From Alteromonas sp. 1_MG-2023 (GTDB lineage: Bacteria > Pseudomonadota > Gammaproteobacteria > Enterobacterales > Alteromonadaceae), in contig NZ_JAUOQH010000012.1 of NCBI RefSeq assembly GCF_030547075.1, positions 62,001-126,000 of the forward strand: a stretch of DNA of 64,000 nucleotides, written 5' to 3'. Each line of letters opens with the position of its first letter. The first letter of the stretch is position 1. Positions 50,572-64,000 of this stretch are shown one piece after another. The notes below the pieces were generated by a model. The model searched no databases and had not been told where the DNA came from. It saw only the letters and a program-made list of their open reading frames with translations. A program made the position numbers and the translations under genes.

Positions 50572-52848
50572 CTAACTAGACTCTGTTTCTTCTTTAACCG
50601 CATCAACGCCGGTATATTCAAACTCCAACTTATCGTCGTTCAAATCTACTTTGACGTCTCCGCCTTTCGTTAATTCACCAAACAGTAGTTCGTTTGCTAG
50701 TTCTTTCTTAACTTCTTCTTTAATTAAACGAGACATAGGACGTGCGCCCATGGACTTGTCGTAGCCCTTCTCGGCTAAATACGCTCTTGCCGCAGGGGTA
50801 ACCTCTAAAGAGACACCTTTAACGTCTAGCTGCGCCTGAAGCTCGATAATGAACTTATCAACAACCTGCAAGATAACCTCAGCATCAAGGTGATTAAACC
50901 AGATAATGCCGTCTAGACGGTTTCTGAATTCAGGGGTAAACACCTTATTGATTTCAGATAGCGCGTCATGGCTATGATCTTGCTGTTTAAAGCCAATAGA
51001 CTTACGCACCGTTTCCTGCACGCCCGCATTGGTCGTCATTACCAATACCACGTTTCTGAAGTCTACTTTACGGCCATTGTTGTCGGTAAGCGTACCGTGA
51101 TCCATTACCTGCAACAGAATGTTATAGATATCACTGTGCGCTTTCTCAATTTCATCTAGCAGTACCACAGAGTATGGGTTTTTAATCACAGCATCGGTTA
51201 ACAAACCACCTTGCTCAAAACCCACATAGCCAGGAGGTGCACCAATTAAACGGCTCACTGCGTGGCGCTCCATGTACTCAGACATATCGAAACGAACCAA
51301 CTCAACGCCCATGATTTTGGCGAGTTGCTGAGTAACTTCTGTTTTACCTACACCGGTAGGGCCAGCAAACAAGAAACTACCAATTGGCTTTTCTTCTGCA
51401 CCTAAACCAGAACGCGACAGTAAAATAGCGTCATTAAGCGTCTCTATGGCTTTGTCTTGGCCAAACACCATCATTTTGAGGTTGCGGCCAAGGTTCTTAA
51501 GTACTTCTTTGTCAGACGCTGATACGGACTTCTCAGGAATACGCGCCATTTTCGCAATAATTTGCTCAATGTCACCTACCCCAATCGTTTTCTTACGTTT
51601 CGATTGTGGTAACAAGCGTTGGCTTGCACCCGCTTCGTCCATTACATCAATGGCCTTATCAGGCAAATGACGTTCGTTGATATACTTAGCAGATAGTTCA
51701 GCGGCAGCCTGAATGGCTTTTTGCGTATAACGGACATTGTGATGATCTTCATATCGGCTTTTAAGGCCTAATAGAATTTTCGTTGTGTCGCTAACGCTAG
51801 GCTCAGTCACATCTACTTTTTGGAAACGACGTGCTAAGGCTCTGTCTTTCTCAAAAATACCTTGGTATTCCTGGTACGTAGTAGAACCAATACAACGAAG
51901 TTCACCGCTTGAAAGCTTAGGCTTAAGCAAGTTAGACGCATCCATCACACCGCCAGACGCTGCACCAGCACCAATGATGGTATGAATTTCATCGATAAAT
52001 AAAATGGCGTCTTCGTCTTTCGCCAGTTCTTTAAGAATTGCTTTTAAGCGTTTCTCAAAATCACCGCGATATTTAGTTCCGGCCAACAAACCGCCTAAAT
52101 CTAACGAATAAACCGTGCTGTTACTGATAACTTCAGGCACATCTTCGTTTACTATGCGGTACGCTAAACCTTCAGCAATCGCCGTTTTACCTACACCTGC
52201 TTCACCCACAAGTAATGGGTTATTCTTTCTTCGGCGACATAAAATCTGAATAGTGCGCTCAACTTCTTTATCGCGCCCAATCAATGGGTCTACCTTGCCT
52301 TCTTTGGCATGACGGTTGAGATCGGTCGCGTATTTGCTTAACGCCGATCCACTTTCTTCGCCGCCTTCACCCTCTTCACTCGCCTCTGAGTTAATAGGCG
52401 CATCGTCTTCGGCTTTACTCACACCGTGACTAATAAAGTTAACAATGTCTAAGCGGGTAACATCAGACTTTTTAAGAATGAATACAGCTTGAGATTCTTG
52501 CTCACTAAATATGGCGACCAACACATTGGCCCCAGTGACTTCTTCTTTGCCAGAAGACTGGACATGGAATACAGCACGTTGGAGAACACGCTGAAAACCT
52601 AAAGTGGGCTGTGTCTCTCGTTCATTCATTTGCTCGTCTAAAATCAACGGGGTGGTGTCTTTAACGAAAGAAATCAGTTCACTTTTAATTGCTTCAATAT
52701 CCGCACCGCAGGCATGCAGTGCTTCACGGGCTGCTGAGTTATCAAGTAGCGCCAGCAATAAATGCTCGACCGTCATAAACTCGTGGCGGTGTTCTCTGGC
52801 AAATACAAACGCATCATTCAACGTTTGTTCTAATTCTTTATTTAACAT
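50572..52848 (-). CDS. clpA: ATP-dependent Clp protease ATP-binding subunit ClpA
   Basis: AAA+ unfoldase that threads substrates into ClpP. The 758-residue protein (758 in E. coli) has the N-domain with its repeat region (about 1-140), AAA domain 1 with [11 protein letters not shown] domain 2 with GPTGVGKT, and the ClpP-contact IGL-type loop region (KSIGFK) in the second half. The stretch [14 protein letters not shown] between N-domain and D1 is acidic and flexible. It follows clpS by 24 bp on the minus strand. Confidence 0.98.
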   Translation of the reverse strand: MLNKELEQTLNDAFVFAREHRHEFMTVEHLLLALLDNSAAREALHACGADIEAIKSELISFVKDTTPLILDEQMNERETQPTLGFQRVLQRAVFHVQSSGKEEVTGANVLVAIFSEQESQAVFILKKSDVTRLDIVNFISHGVSKAEDDAPINSEASEEGEGGEESGSALSKYATDLNRHAKEGKVDPLIGRDKEVERTIQILCRRRKNNPLLVGEAGVGKTAIAEGLAYRIVNEDVPEVISNSTVYSLDLGGLLAGTKYRGDFEKRLKAILKELAKDEDAILFIDEIHTIIGAGAASGGVMDASNLLKPKLSSGELRCIGSTTYQEYQGIFEKDRALARRFQKVDVTEPSVSDTTKILLGLKSRYEDHHNVRYTQKAIQAAAELSAKYINERHLPDKAIDVMDEAGASQRLLPQSKRKKTIGVGDIEQIIAKMARIPEKSVSASDKEVLKNLGRNLKMMVFGQDKAIETLNDAILLSRSGLGAEEKPIGSFLFAGPTGVGKTEVTQQLAKIMGVELVRFDMSEYMERHAVSRLIGAPPGYVGFEQGGLLTDAVIKNPYSVVLLDEIEKAHSDIYNILLQVMDHGTLTDNNGRKVDFRNVVLVMTTNAGVQETVRKSIGFKQQDHSHDALSEINKVFTPEFRNRLDGIIWFNHLDAEVILQVVDKFIIELQAQLDVKGVSLEVTPAARAYLAEKGYDKSMGARPMSRLIKEEVKKELANELLFGELTKGGDVKVDLNDDKLEFEYTGVDAVKEETESS

Positions 52849-52872
52849 ATCGCTCGCCCTCTACAAATTGAC

Positions 52873-53193
52873 TTACGCCTGTTCCATAGTACACATAAGC
52901 GGATGACTATGCTTACGTGCATACTGATTAACTTGCATCACCTTCGTTTCTGCTATCTCAGCAGTAAAAATGCCACAAACTGCCTTACCTTGGTAGTGTA
53001 CTGTTAGCATAAGTTGATGAGCTTTTTCAGCATCCATATTAAAAAATTGCATGAGCACTTCAATTACAAAGTCCATTGGCGTGTAATCGTCGTTGTTCAA
53101 CAACACTTTATACATTGGCGGCGGCTGCGGTTTTTGGCGCTGCGCGTCTTTTAGTTTTTCCCTTTCGATGCTAATGGCGTTGTCTCTACTCAT
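52873..53193 (-). CDS. clpS: ClpS adaptor of the N-degron pathway
   Basis: A 106-residue adaptor (106 in E. coli) that binds N-terminal Leu, Phe, Tyr and Trp and delivers them to ClpA. The core [18 protein letters not shown] holds the pocket residues (NNDD and MDFV), and [20 protein letters not shown] is the second signature. Co-transcribed with clpA; its start is divergent from cspD. Confidence 0.98.
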   Translation of the reverse strand: MSRDNAISIEREKLKDAQRQKPQPPPMYKVLLNNDDYTPMDFVIEVLMQFFNMDAEKAHQLMLTVHYQGKAVCGIFTAEIAETKVMQVNQYARKHSHPLMCTMEQA

Positions 53194-53262
53194 AATATTA
53201 ATAATAGTGCTTTGTTCGCAGATGTCTCATTAACTTTAGATAAAATTAATTCGCATTTACTC

Positions 53263-53292
53263 TTGACATAATATGGTTAAAAAATCTACATT
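53263..53292 (+). promoter_or_regulatory. Candidate sigma-70 promoter for cspD
   Basis: A perfect -35 hexamer TTGACA (53263-53268), an 18-bp spacer, and a weak -10 TACATT (53287-53292). The transcript would have about 95 nt of untranslated leader before cspD, similar in kind to cold-shock genes. Based on sequence only. Confidence 0.45.
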
Positions 53293-53391
53293 TTAAAGGT
53301 GACGTTGTTATTTTAAAGCAAGTCACGCTGCCTTCAATTATATTGTGGGGGCATAATCGTGTTAGTTCAAGGATTAAGAGGAAGTCGAAGT

Positions 53392-53610
53392 ATGGCGATT
53401 GGCAAAGTTAAATGGTTTAACAACGCGAAGGGATTTGGTTTTATAGTACCTGAAGATGGTGGCGAAGATATTTTTGCTCACTACTCTACTATCCAAATGG
53501 AAGGATATCGCTCACTTAAAGCTGGTCAAGAAGTGACTTATGACGTGCAGCAGGGCCCTAAAGGCCTACACGCCGAAAACATAGGCTTCAAAGAAGAACC
53601 GGAACGCTAA
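53392..53610 (+). CDS. cspD: Cold-shock-like protein CspD
   Basis: A 72-residue cold-shock domain protein. I start at the ATG at 53392 (GAGGAAG upstream) because the family begins with M-A-x-G-K-V-K-W-F; an earlier ATG-like start at 53359 would add 11 residues. RNP1 KGFGFI and RNP2 DIFAHYS are present, as are YRSLKAGQ and GPKGLHAENI, the CspD-type C-terminus. CspD in E. coli is growth-phase regulated and inhibits replication. Its place next to clpS is conserved. Confidence 0.96.
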   Translation: MAIGKVKWFNNAKGFGFIVPEDGGEDIFAHYSTIQMEGYRSLKAGQEVTYDVQQGPKGLHAENIGFKEEPER

Positions 53611-53637
53611 GTAATACCCAAAAAAATTCTACAGAAG

Positions 53638-53671
53638 CCTGTTGTTGCCACCTGGCAGCAGTGGGTTTTTT
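53638..53671 (+). terminator. Terminator of cspD
   Basis: Stem 53638-53649 with 53654-53665 (GTTGTTGCC / GGCAGCAGT core, several G-T pairs), loop ACCT, then six T residues. Confidence 0.75.
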
Positions 53672-53978
53672 CTTAGGGAGTCGACATCGGTTTGCTCTCA
53701 CAGAGAAGTCTGGTCAACTATTTTTCGTTAATTCTTTTTCATAAATTAATATTCTTTTTTGTTTTATAGAAATTTACTTTTTATTCCCCACTTTTTACAA
53801 TTACTCTCCTCTTTTATTTTGCCTAAAGTTTAACGTTAATCCTAAAATTTAATTTTTAAGGCCGTTCTCGTTAGATTAAATTGGACTATCCAAATAAAAA
53901 CTAAACTTAATTAGAATAAAGCGAACAAAAATTAAAACAGTAGTTATGTCTAATTTTCATAACAATTAACCTTCAAGC

Positions 53979-54016
53979 AAAAAAAAGCACCCTGACTAAT
54001 TAGTCAGGGTGCTTTT
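53979..54016 (-). terminator. Terminator of icd
   Basis: 15-bp stem AAAAGCACCCTGACT / AGTCAGGGTGCTTTT (53983-53997, 54002-54016), loop AATT, with more T residues after it on the minus strand. Confidence 0.92.
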
Positions 54017-54059
54017 AAATGTCAGTAATCTCTAAAATAAATTACCGCATTATTTGCAA

Positions 54060-56702
<2,643 letters not shown>

Positions 56703-57245
56703 ATGGCAAACGAAAGCAAAATCGTACTTTTCAACAAACCATTCCAAGTACTGTCTCAATTTACCGATGCAGACGGACGCGAAACCCTTAAAGATTATAT
56801 TGATGTACCAGGGGTATATGCTGCCGGTCGACTAGACAGAGATTCCGAAGGGTTATTGGTGCTGACTAACGACGGAAAGCTACAACATAAACTGGCACAC
56901 CCCGAGGCCAAAACCAGTAAAACCTATTGGGTGCAAGTGGAAGGCATTCCTAACGAGGCAGCGCTAGACGCCTTGCGTAACGGGGTTGAGCTTAAAGACG
57001 GCATGACCAAACCAGCCAAAGTTGTGGCTATAGAACCTCCTGAATTATGGGACAGAAACCCGCCAGTTCGTTTTCGTCAGGCTATTCCTACTAGTTGGCT
57101 GTCTATCACAATCAGTGAAGGCAGGAACCGCCAAGTTAGACGTATGACTGCCCATATTGGTTTCCCAACGTTACGATTGGTGCGCTATCGCGTGGGCAAC
57201 TGGACCATTGATGGTATCGATAATGGCAAGTACGTGTGTTTCTAA
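56703..57245 (+). CDS. rluE: 23S rRNA pseudouridine-2457 synthase
   Basis: Makes Psi2457 in 23S rRNA. A short RsuA-family member (180 residues) without an S4 domain. Catalytic Asp in [28 protein letters not shown] and the family [10 protein letters not shown] motif are present. Start ATG at 56703. Monocistronic, divergent from icd as in E. coli. Confidence 0.96.
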   Translation: MANESKIVLFNKPFQVLSQFTDADGRETLKDYIDVPGVYAAGRLDRDSEGLLVLTNDGKLQHKLAHPEAKTSKTYWVQVEGIPNEAALDALRNGVELKDGMTKPAKVVAIEPPELWDRNPPVRFRQAIPTSWLSITISEGRNRQVRRMTAHIGFPTLRLVRYRVGNWTIDGIDNGKYVCF

Positions 57246-57533
57246 TAGTAGCAGTAACACAGTGCCGATTTTAACAATCACTAACTAGAGTATGGCTCAT
57301 TTTATAGACCGCTATAACGATGGAGCCTAACGACTATTGCGTTCATTATTAGTTATAGCTTTTTGGTTTATTGAATATTGAAATTTCACGCTTGAAATAC
57401 ACTTTTAATCGACCAATTTACTCATCCCGACAATAAAATTTGTCGAGAAAGCAAAACGATTGAACACAATCGCTTTATTATGTGAATTGGTGGGCTTTAT
57501 CTGGTAAAATCCGCCACCCTGAAATCAACCTAA

Positions 57534-58660
57534 ATGAGTGTTATCTACGTTGTGACTGATATTGAATCAAACGCGAGCAAAAAAGTAATCGTCGGAATGT
57601 CCGGCGGCGTCGACTCTTCCGTTTCTGCCTACTTGTTATTACAGCAAGGCTATCAGGTGGAAGGCCTGTTCATGAAGAACTGGGAAGAAGATGATAATGA
57701 TGAATATTGCTTAGCCGCCGAAGATTTAAAAGATGCACAAGCCGTAGCTGACAAATTAGGTATTGAGCTTCACACCATCAATTTTGCCGCTGAATACTGG
57801 GACAACGTATTTGAGTATTTCCTAGAAGAATATAAAGCAGGCAGAACCCCCAACCCCGATATTATGTGCAACAAGGAAATTAAGTTTAAAGCTTTCCTTG
57901 AATTTGCTGCTGAAGATTTAGGGGCAGACTATATTGCTACCGGTCATTATGTTCGCCGCCGCCATCAAGATGGCAAATGGCAGCTATTGCGCGGGTTGGA
58001 TGAAAACAAAGATCAAAGTTACTTCCTCTACACATTAGGTGAAGAACATGTCGCGAAAACCTTGTTTCCTGTGGGCGATATTGAAAAGCCCCTGGTGCGC
58101 AAAATTGCTGAAGAACAAGGGCTAATCACACACGATAAAAAAGATTCCACCGGTATCTGTTTTATTGGTGAGCGTAAATTCAAAGACTTTTTAGGCCGCT
58201 ACTTACCTGCCCAACCCGGTATTATTGAAACCGCGGAAGGGGAAGAAATTGGTAAACACGAAGGGTTGATGTATCACACATTAGGTCAACGTAAAGGGCT
58301 GCACATTGGTGGCCACGCAAAATACGGCGAAGAACCTTGGTATGTGGTAGATAAAGACGTAGCACGCAATGTATTAATTGTAGGCCAAGGTGCTGACCAC
58401 CCTCGCCTATACTCTAAAGGCTTGGTGGCAAAACAACTGCATTGGGTAGACCGCACTGTTATTACAGAGCCTATGCGCGCTGTGGTAAAAACTCGCTATC
58501 GTCAAACTGATATTCCCTGCGCAATCGCGCCAATTAATGATGATATGATTGAAGTCATTTTTGACGAGCCGCAAAAAGCGGTTACACCTGGTCAATCTGC
58601 CGTTTTCTACCTAGATGAAGTGTGTTTAGGCGGCGGAATTATTGAGAGCTATATTCGTTA

Positions 58661-58661
<1 letters not shown>
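57534..58661 (+). CDS. mnmA: tRNA-specific 2-thiouridylase MnmA
   Basis: Thiolates U34 of tRNA-Lys, Glu and Gln. The 375-residue protein has the PP-loop [13 protein letters not shown], the catalytic Cys in [12 protein letters not shown], the second Cys in [10 protein letters not shown] and the C-terminal beta-barrel. E. coli MnmA is 368. The stop shares a base with the hflD ATG (TAATG). The GTG six codons in is a possible alternative start. Confidence 0.97.
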
Positions 58662-60669
<2,008 letters not shown>

Positions 60670-60692
60670 AGGTATAGCCTTTCTCATACACT

Positions 60693-60720
60693 AAAAAACG
60701 CAGCGATTGCTGCGTTTTTT
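60693..60720 (+). terminator. Terminator of mnmA-hflD-purB
   Basis: Stem AAAAAACGCAGC / GCTGCGTTTTTT (60693-60704, 60709-60720), loop GATT, with a further T beyond. Confidence 0.93.
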
Positions 60721-60837
60721 TATGCGCTAAACAAATAAATTAACCGCTCAAGGGCATATGGTTGCTAGTAGCCACTAGGCTAGCAACCCTTTCTAGAATA
60801 ACCGATAATAGCCCTATAGAAGCGTGGAGAATACGTA

Positions 60838-62034
60838 ATGAAAGAATTCGATGTAGAACAATTTCTATCCCATTATTGGCAGCAAAAGCCTGTAGTATTA
60901 CGTGGTTTTTTTGAGGATTTTAAAGATCCTATTGATGAGCACGACTTGGCAGGCTTAGCCCAAGAAGAAGAAATAGATAGCCGACTGCTTAGCTTTGTTA
61001 GCAGTGACAGTGTGGCAGATGGCACAGGCGAATGGAAAGTTCATCAGGGCCCTATTCATGACTTCGAAGCCGTATGTGAAGGTGCATGGACCCTACTTGT
61101 GCAAAGCGTAGACAGATACGTTCACGATGTAGCCGATGTCATTGAGCCGTTCCGCTTTCTTCCAAACTGGCGATTAGATGACCTAATGGTAAGTTTTGCC
61201 ACCAAAAATGCCGGTGTTGGCGCGCATATCGACCAATATGACGTATTTTTGGTACAAGGCAAGGGTCAAAGAAGATGGCGTGTAGGTGAACCTGGGCAAT
61301 ATAAAGAAGTGTTCCCTCACCCAAAGCTTCGCCAAATAGAAGGTTTCGACCCTATTATTGATGAAGTGCTTAACCCTGGTGATGTGCTATACATTCCGCC
61401 GGGTTGGCCTCACGATGGCAGGGCGTTGGAAGACTGCCTAACGTACTCAGTAGGTTTCCGGGCTCCTGAAACCGCCCAGCTTGCAGACAGCCTTTCGCTA
61501 ATGTTAGAAACGAGCGATATTAACCTGCGATTTACCGATGCCGGTAGAAGGTTGTCAACGTCTTCGGCAATGGTTGAACCCAACGATATATCCACCTTGA
61601 AACAACAACTCATCGCAGCAATAAATTCAGACGACTTCACCCATGCGCTTCTCGAATCGTTGAGTGAACAAGGCCTTCCTGAGTATCCCCCAGAACATCT
61701 ATACACCGACAAGCAAATAGCGGTAGGGTTTGAAGAAGGTATAGAGTTCGCACCTGCCCCTGGTGTTCGCGCGTTAATTACCTCTGGTAAAGATAAAGCT
61801 ACGGATGAAGCTACTGAAGAAACTGGCCAAACAGCCTCTTCTTTAATAGACAGCTATTTTTACGTTAATGGCGAACGCTTTAGTTTTAATAGAGAAGATG
61901 AAGCATGGGTTCAGCTACTTGTTAACAATGAACTACTTTATGTGAATTTACTGCCTGATCCCCCCTCTTTTGCGTTTTTAGCAACATTAACTACACTTAT
62001 TAATAAGGGTTACTGGGAATGGATAGAAGCATAA
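60838..62034 (+). CDS. roxA: 50S ribosomal protein L16 arginine hydroxylase
   Basis: Fe(II)/2-oxoglutarate JmjC-type oxygenase (YcfD) that hydroxylates an Arg of L16. The 398-residue protein has the facial-triad residues H130 and D132 (GAHIDQYDVF) and H192 (PPGWPHDG), the jelly-roll core, and a C-terminal helical dimerisation and winged-helix region. E. coli RoxA is 373. It lies after purB, as in E. coli, and precedes a GNAT gene by 9 bp, so those two are probably co-transcribed. Confidence 0.96.
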   Translation: MKEFDVEQFLSHYWQQKPVVLRGFFEDFKDPIDEHDLAGLAQEEEIDSRLLSFVSSDSVADGTGEWKVHQGPIHDFEAVCEGAWTLLVQSVDRYVHDVADVIEPFRFLPNWRLDDLMVSFATKNAGVGAHIDQYDVFLVQGKGQRRWRVGEPGQYKEVFPHPKLRQIEGFDPIIDEVLNPGDVLYIPPGWPHDGRALEDCLTYSVGFRAPETAQLADSLSLMLETSDINLRFTDAGRRLSTSSAMVEPNDISTLKQQLIAAINSDDFTHALLESLSEQGLPEYPPEHLYTDKQIAVGFEEGIEFAPAPGVRALITSGKDKATDEATEETGQTASSLIDSYFYVNGERFSFNREDEAWVQLLVNNELLYVNLLPDPPSFAFLATLTTLINKGYWEWIEA

Positions 62035-62043
62035 AGCACCGTT

Positions 62044-62511
62044 ATGGCTTACACGATAGAGAACGTTAATTGGGAAAGGGATAAGATTCGACTTAAAGCA
62101 ATCAGGGAAGATGTATTCGTACTGGAATGGCGAGTACCCCAAGACAGTGAATTTGACGAGCGCGACGCCAGCGCTTTTCATGTATTGCTTTTGGAAGATG
62201 CTGAAGAAGATAAGGTACCAATTGCTACAGGAAGATTAACCCAGTGCGGGGAAATCGGCCGTATAGCAGTAAAACGAGGCTATCGAAACCTGTCTATCTA
62301 TCGTGCGCTGTTTGCTGCTTTAATAAAAGTGGCTAATCGCCACAAAGTCACCATTTTGAAAGTAAGCTGCAGCCTTGATAGTGTGTCGTACCATCAAGGC
62401 TTAGGCTTTGTACCAGACGGGCAAGTATTCATGGATGGTGGCGTAGCACGCCAACGCATGCAATGCCCCGCAGAGCGTTTCCCTCTGCCCGATGTCTCAC
62501 AAATGCACTAG
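62044..62511 (+). CDS. GNAT family acyltransferase
   Basis: A 155-residue GNAT-fold protein. The N-terminus (IRLKAIREDVFVLEWRVP) and the acetyl-CoA loop region RIAVKRGYRNLSIYRALFAALI are of the type seen in ElaA-like proteins. The pantetheine-binding R/Q-x-x-G-x-A is represented by KRGYRN, so it is weak. The substrate is unknown. Nine base pairs after roxA. Confidence 0.85.
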   Translation: MAYTIENVNWERDKIRLKAIREDVFVLEWRVPQDSEFDERDASAFHVLLLEDAEEDKVPIATGRLTQCGEIGRIAVKRGYRNLSIYRALFAALIKVANRHKVTILKVSCSLDSVSYHQGLGFVPDGQVFMDGGVARQRMQCPAERFPLPDVSQMH

Positions 62512-62571
62512 TTAAGGCATTCATTGATGCACTCAAAAAAGCCACCGCAAGCGCTATACTGAAACGTTACC

Positions 62572-62994
62572 TTAAACGCCCTGCCATAATTCATCTTGGT
62601 TATGTATAGCATGCAAACCTTCTGCTCTGCTTTCTAATAGTGCGGCATACTCTAACGATGCTTTATCTGCACCTTGTGATACACGTAAGTTCGCCGATTT
62701 TAACTGCCACGACATAGCGAAATGCTTAATAGCATCACGAGCGGTAGCTGCCATAGAGTCAGCAATAAAATCTGTAGGCAAGTCACCACTCATTACCCAA
62801 TAGAATGCATTTTCGGTATCTTTAATCTTCCATACCGCTAAATAAGGCACCAAGTAACGGCTTTCATTAGTGACTACAGATTCAAAAAGCACACCGTTTT
62901 CGGCTAAATGCTTATTGGCCTTTTGAAATTGTTCACGAACCCATTCACTACGTTGCTCATCAGTCATTTCGTTTTGTGGTGTATTGTCTGTCAT
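62572..62994 (-). CDS. DUF4826 family protein
   Basis: A 140-residue soluble protein. The WVREQFQKANKHLAENG helix, ESRYLVPYLAVWKIK and the FYWVMSGDLPTDFI segment agree with the DUF4826 family found in Alteromonas and relatives. No catalytic motif. Convergent with the GNAT gene and about 110 bp from the upstream dehydrogenase gene on the same strand. The function is unknown. Confidence 0.8.
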   Translation of the reverse strand: MTDNTPQNEMTDEQRSEWVREQFQKANKHLAENGVLFESVVTNESRYLVPYLAVWKIKDTENAFYWVMSGDLPTDFIADSMAATARDAIKHFAMSWQLKSANLRVSQGADKASLEYAALLESRAEGLHAIHNQDELWQGV

Positions 62995-63103
62995 AGAACT
63001 CTCTAATTTATTGTCGTTTTATTTATCATTACTTATTCGTTACTTACTTGTTTACCCAGGCCTATCTAATCGATTAATAGCAATTTTAGGTTAAACAGTA
63101 TTG

Positions 63104-64000
63104 CTACGATGAAACACAAGCAAGTAAACCCTGTAACGGATGCTTTGGCTTAAACTGCTCTATACGAGCTACCTGACTTCGGCATGAATAACCGGTGGCC
63201 AGCACCGCATCAGCAGGATAGCGTTTAACCGCTTGCTCCCAACTTAGCCCATATATAGCGAGCGATTTCTCTTTTTGATCGGCTTCATGACCATAAGTTC
63301 CGGCCATGCCGCAACAACCTACGGCAACAATATCTACCGGCTGATTCACTTTAGCAAACAAACCCTGCCATTGCTTTTCAGATGCGGGCAACGCCGTTTT
63401 TTCTGTACAGTGACTTAGCAGCGCTAATGGCTGTTTTGAAGGCTGCGCTGAAGGCTCTAGCGCACTTACCTTTTTGCTTAACGCTTGCCACACATCATTA
63501 GGCACAAATTCAAGCCATTCATGCACAGCTAACACATGAAAATCGCCTCGGGCTTTGTCTAAGGTTTTAGTATATTCATCACGATAAACCAATACCAAAG
63601 ACGCATCTACACCCACCATAGGAATGTTTAATTGCGCGACTTCATTTAAAAAGCCTGCGGTATTTTTTGCGGTTTTTGCAAATTTGGCTAAAAAGCCTTT
63701 TACGTGTTCAGGCTTACCGTTTGGTTTAAACGGCAACATTACCGGTGTAAAGCCAAGGGCGTTTACTAAGGCAACAAAATCCTCAACTACACTCGCATCG
63801 TAGTAGCTGGTGAAAGGGTCTTGCACTATCAATACCGTCTTTTGCTTTTCTTCAGCACTTAGCTTCGACAACACATCATGGTTATAACTCTCCACTTTCC
63901 CTTTTACCCTGTTTGCCAACGTTGGCTCAGATAAAATAGGCGTGTCTACATAACCTATGGTTTTCTCGATACCGTCTTGCATCCATTTTCGTTTCAAAAA
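63104..64000 (-). CDS. ydiJ: YdiJ-type FAD/4Fe-4S dehydrogenase, C-terminal part (cut by window edge)
   Basis: The last about 299 residues of a large FAD-linked oxidase. They hold the C-terminal cysteine-rich region of the D-2-hydroxyglutarate / D-lactate dehydrogenase type: VGCCGMAGTYGHEAD and ATGYSCRSQV, as in E. coli YdiJ (1018 residues). The frame is open to base 64000 and the FAD domain lies beyond, so the ATG near the edge is internal. No frameshift is seen in the visible part. Confidence 0.88.
   Translation of the reverse strand, partial: FLKRKWMQDGIEKTIGYVDTPILSEPTLANRVKGKVESYNHDVLSKLSAEEKQKTVLIVQDPFTSYYDASVVEDFVALVNALGFTPVMLPFKPNGKPEHVKGFLAKFAKTAKNTAGFLNEVAQLNIPMVGVDASLVLVYRDEYTKTLDKARGDFHVLAVHEWLEFVPNDVWQALSKKVSALEPSAQPSKQPLALLSHCTEKTALPASEKQWQGLFAKVNQPVDIVAVGCCGMAGTYGHEADQKEKSLAIYGLSWEQAVKRYPADAVLATGYSCRSQVARIEQFKPKHPLQGLLACVSS

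Larger units (their letters stand above)
53611..54059. other. Very AT-rich spacer between cspD and icd
   Basis: 449 bp without an ORF. Apart from the terminators at each end, the middle part (about 53700-53970) is unusually AT-rich and dominated by TTT/AAA runs. No RNA family recognised. A curved-DNA or nucleoid-protein binding role would be speculation. Confidence 0.5.

Overview
This 64 kb window is core chromosome of a marine gammaproteobacterium of the Alteromonadales, most likely Alteromonas or a close relative. The evidence is the moderate GC content, the gene order (a leuS-to-lipA envelope cluster, a trxB-aat-bpt-infA-clpA-clpS block, and icd-rluE-mnmA-hflD-purB-roxA), a monomeric NADP isocitrate dehydrogenase, and paralogues typical of the group (DUF2797, DUF4826, DUF885). 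Genus assignment is inference. Almost every gene is housekeeping. I see no insertion sequence, prophage, integrase or CRISPR array.

Region 1 (1-11.9 kb) is the most accessory part. It holds an HNH nuclease cut by the window edge, an MscS-type channel, and a tight putP-proB-proA run that joins proline uptake to proline synthesis. Next comes a solitary poxvirus-type topoisomerase IB between two long AT-rich gene-free stretches, then a two-TM protein, a DUF2878 protein, a natural fusion of a dual-specificity phosphatase with a lipid kinase, a hemerythrin-like protein, and a 52-residue Pmp3/YqaE protein.

Region 2 (11.9-24.6 kb) holds a GGDEF/EAL protein whose cyclase motif is lost, then tRNA-Leu(GAG)-secG-tpiA-glmM-folP-ftsH-rlmE on the minus strand with yhbY divergent. 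An SDR oxidoreductase and a Lon-like protease follow. Region 3 (24.9-38.1 kb) is the conserved envelope cluster: leuS, lptE, holA, nadD, rsfS, rlmH, mrdA, mrdB, rlpA, dacA, ybeD, lipB, lipA. It combines LPS assembly, ribosome maturation, the Rod elongation machinery and lipoate synthesis.

Region 4 (38.2-47 kb) is mixed: a DUF885 peptidase, asparaginase with a DUF2797 protein, a nitroreductase, a DoxX protein, sppA, sprT (which appears to start at a rare ATA codon) and yfbV. Region 5 (47.5-53.6 kb) holds thioredoxin reductase and a complete bacterial N-degron set: aat and bpt add N-terminal destabilising residues, ClpS reads them and ClpA unfolds the substrates, with infA and cspD alongside. 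Region 6 (54-64 kb) has icd, rluE, mnmA-hflD-purB, the ribosomal oxygenase roxA, a GNAT protein, a DUF4826 protein, and the C-terminal end of a YdiJ-type FAD/Fe-S dehydrogenase cut by the window edge.

I found no convincing new defence or mobile system. The best leads are the ATA-started sprT, the phosphatase-lipid kinase fusion, the isolated topoisomerase IB locus, the possible GIY-YIG fold in the DUF2797 protein, and several short intergenic tandem repeats.
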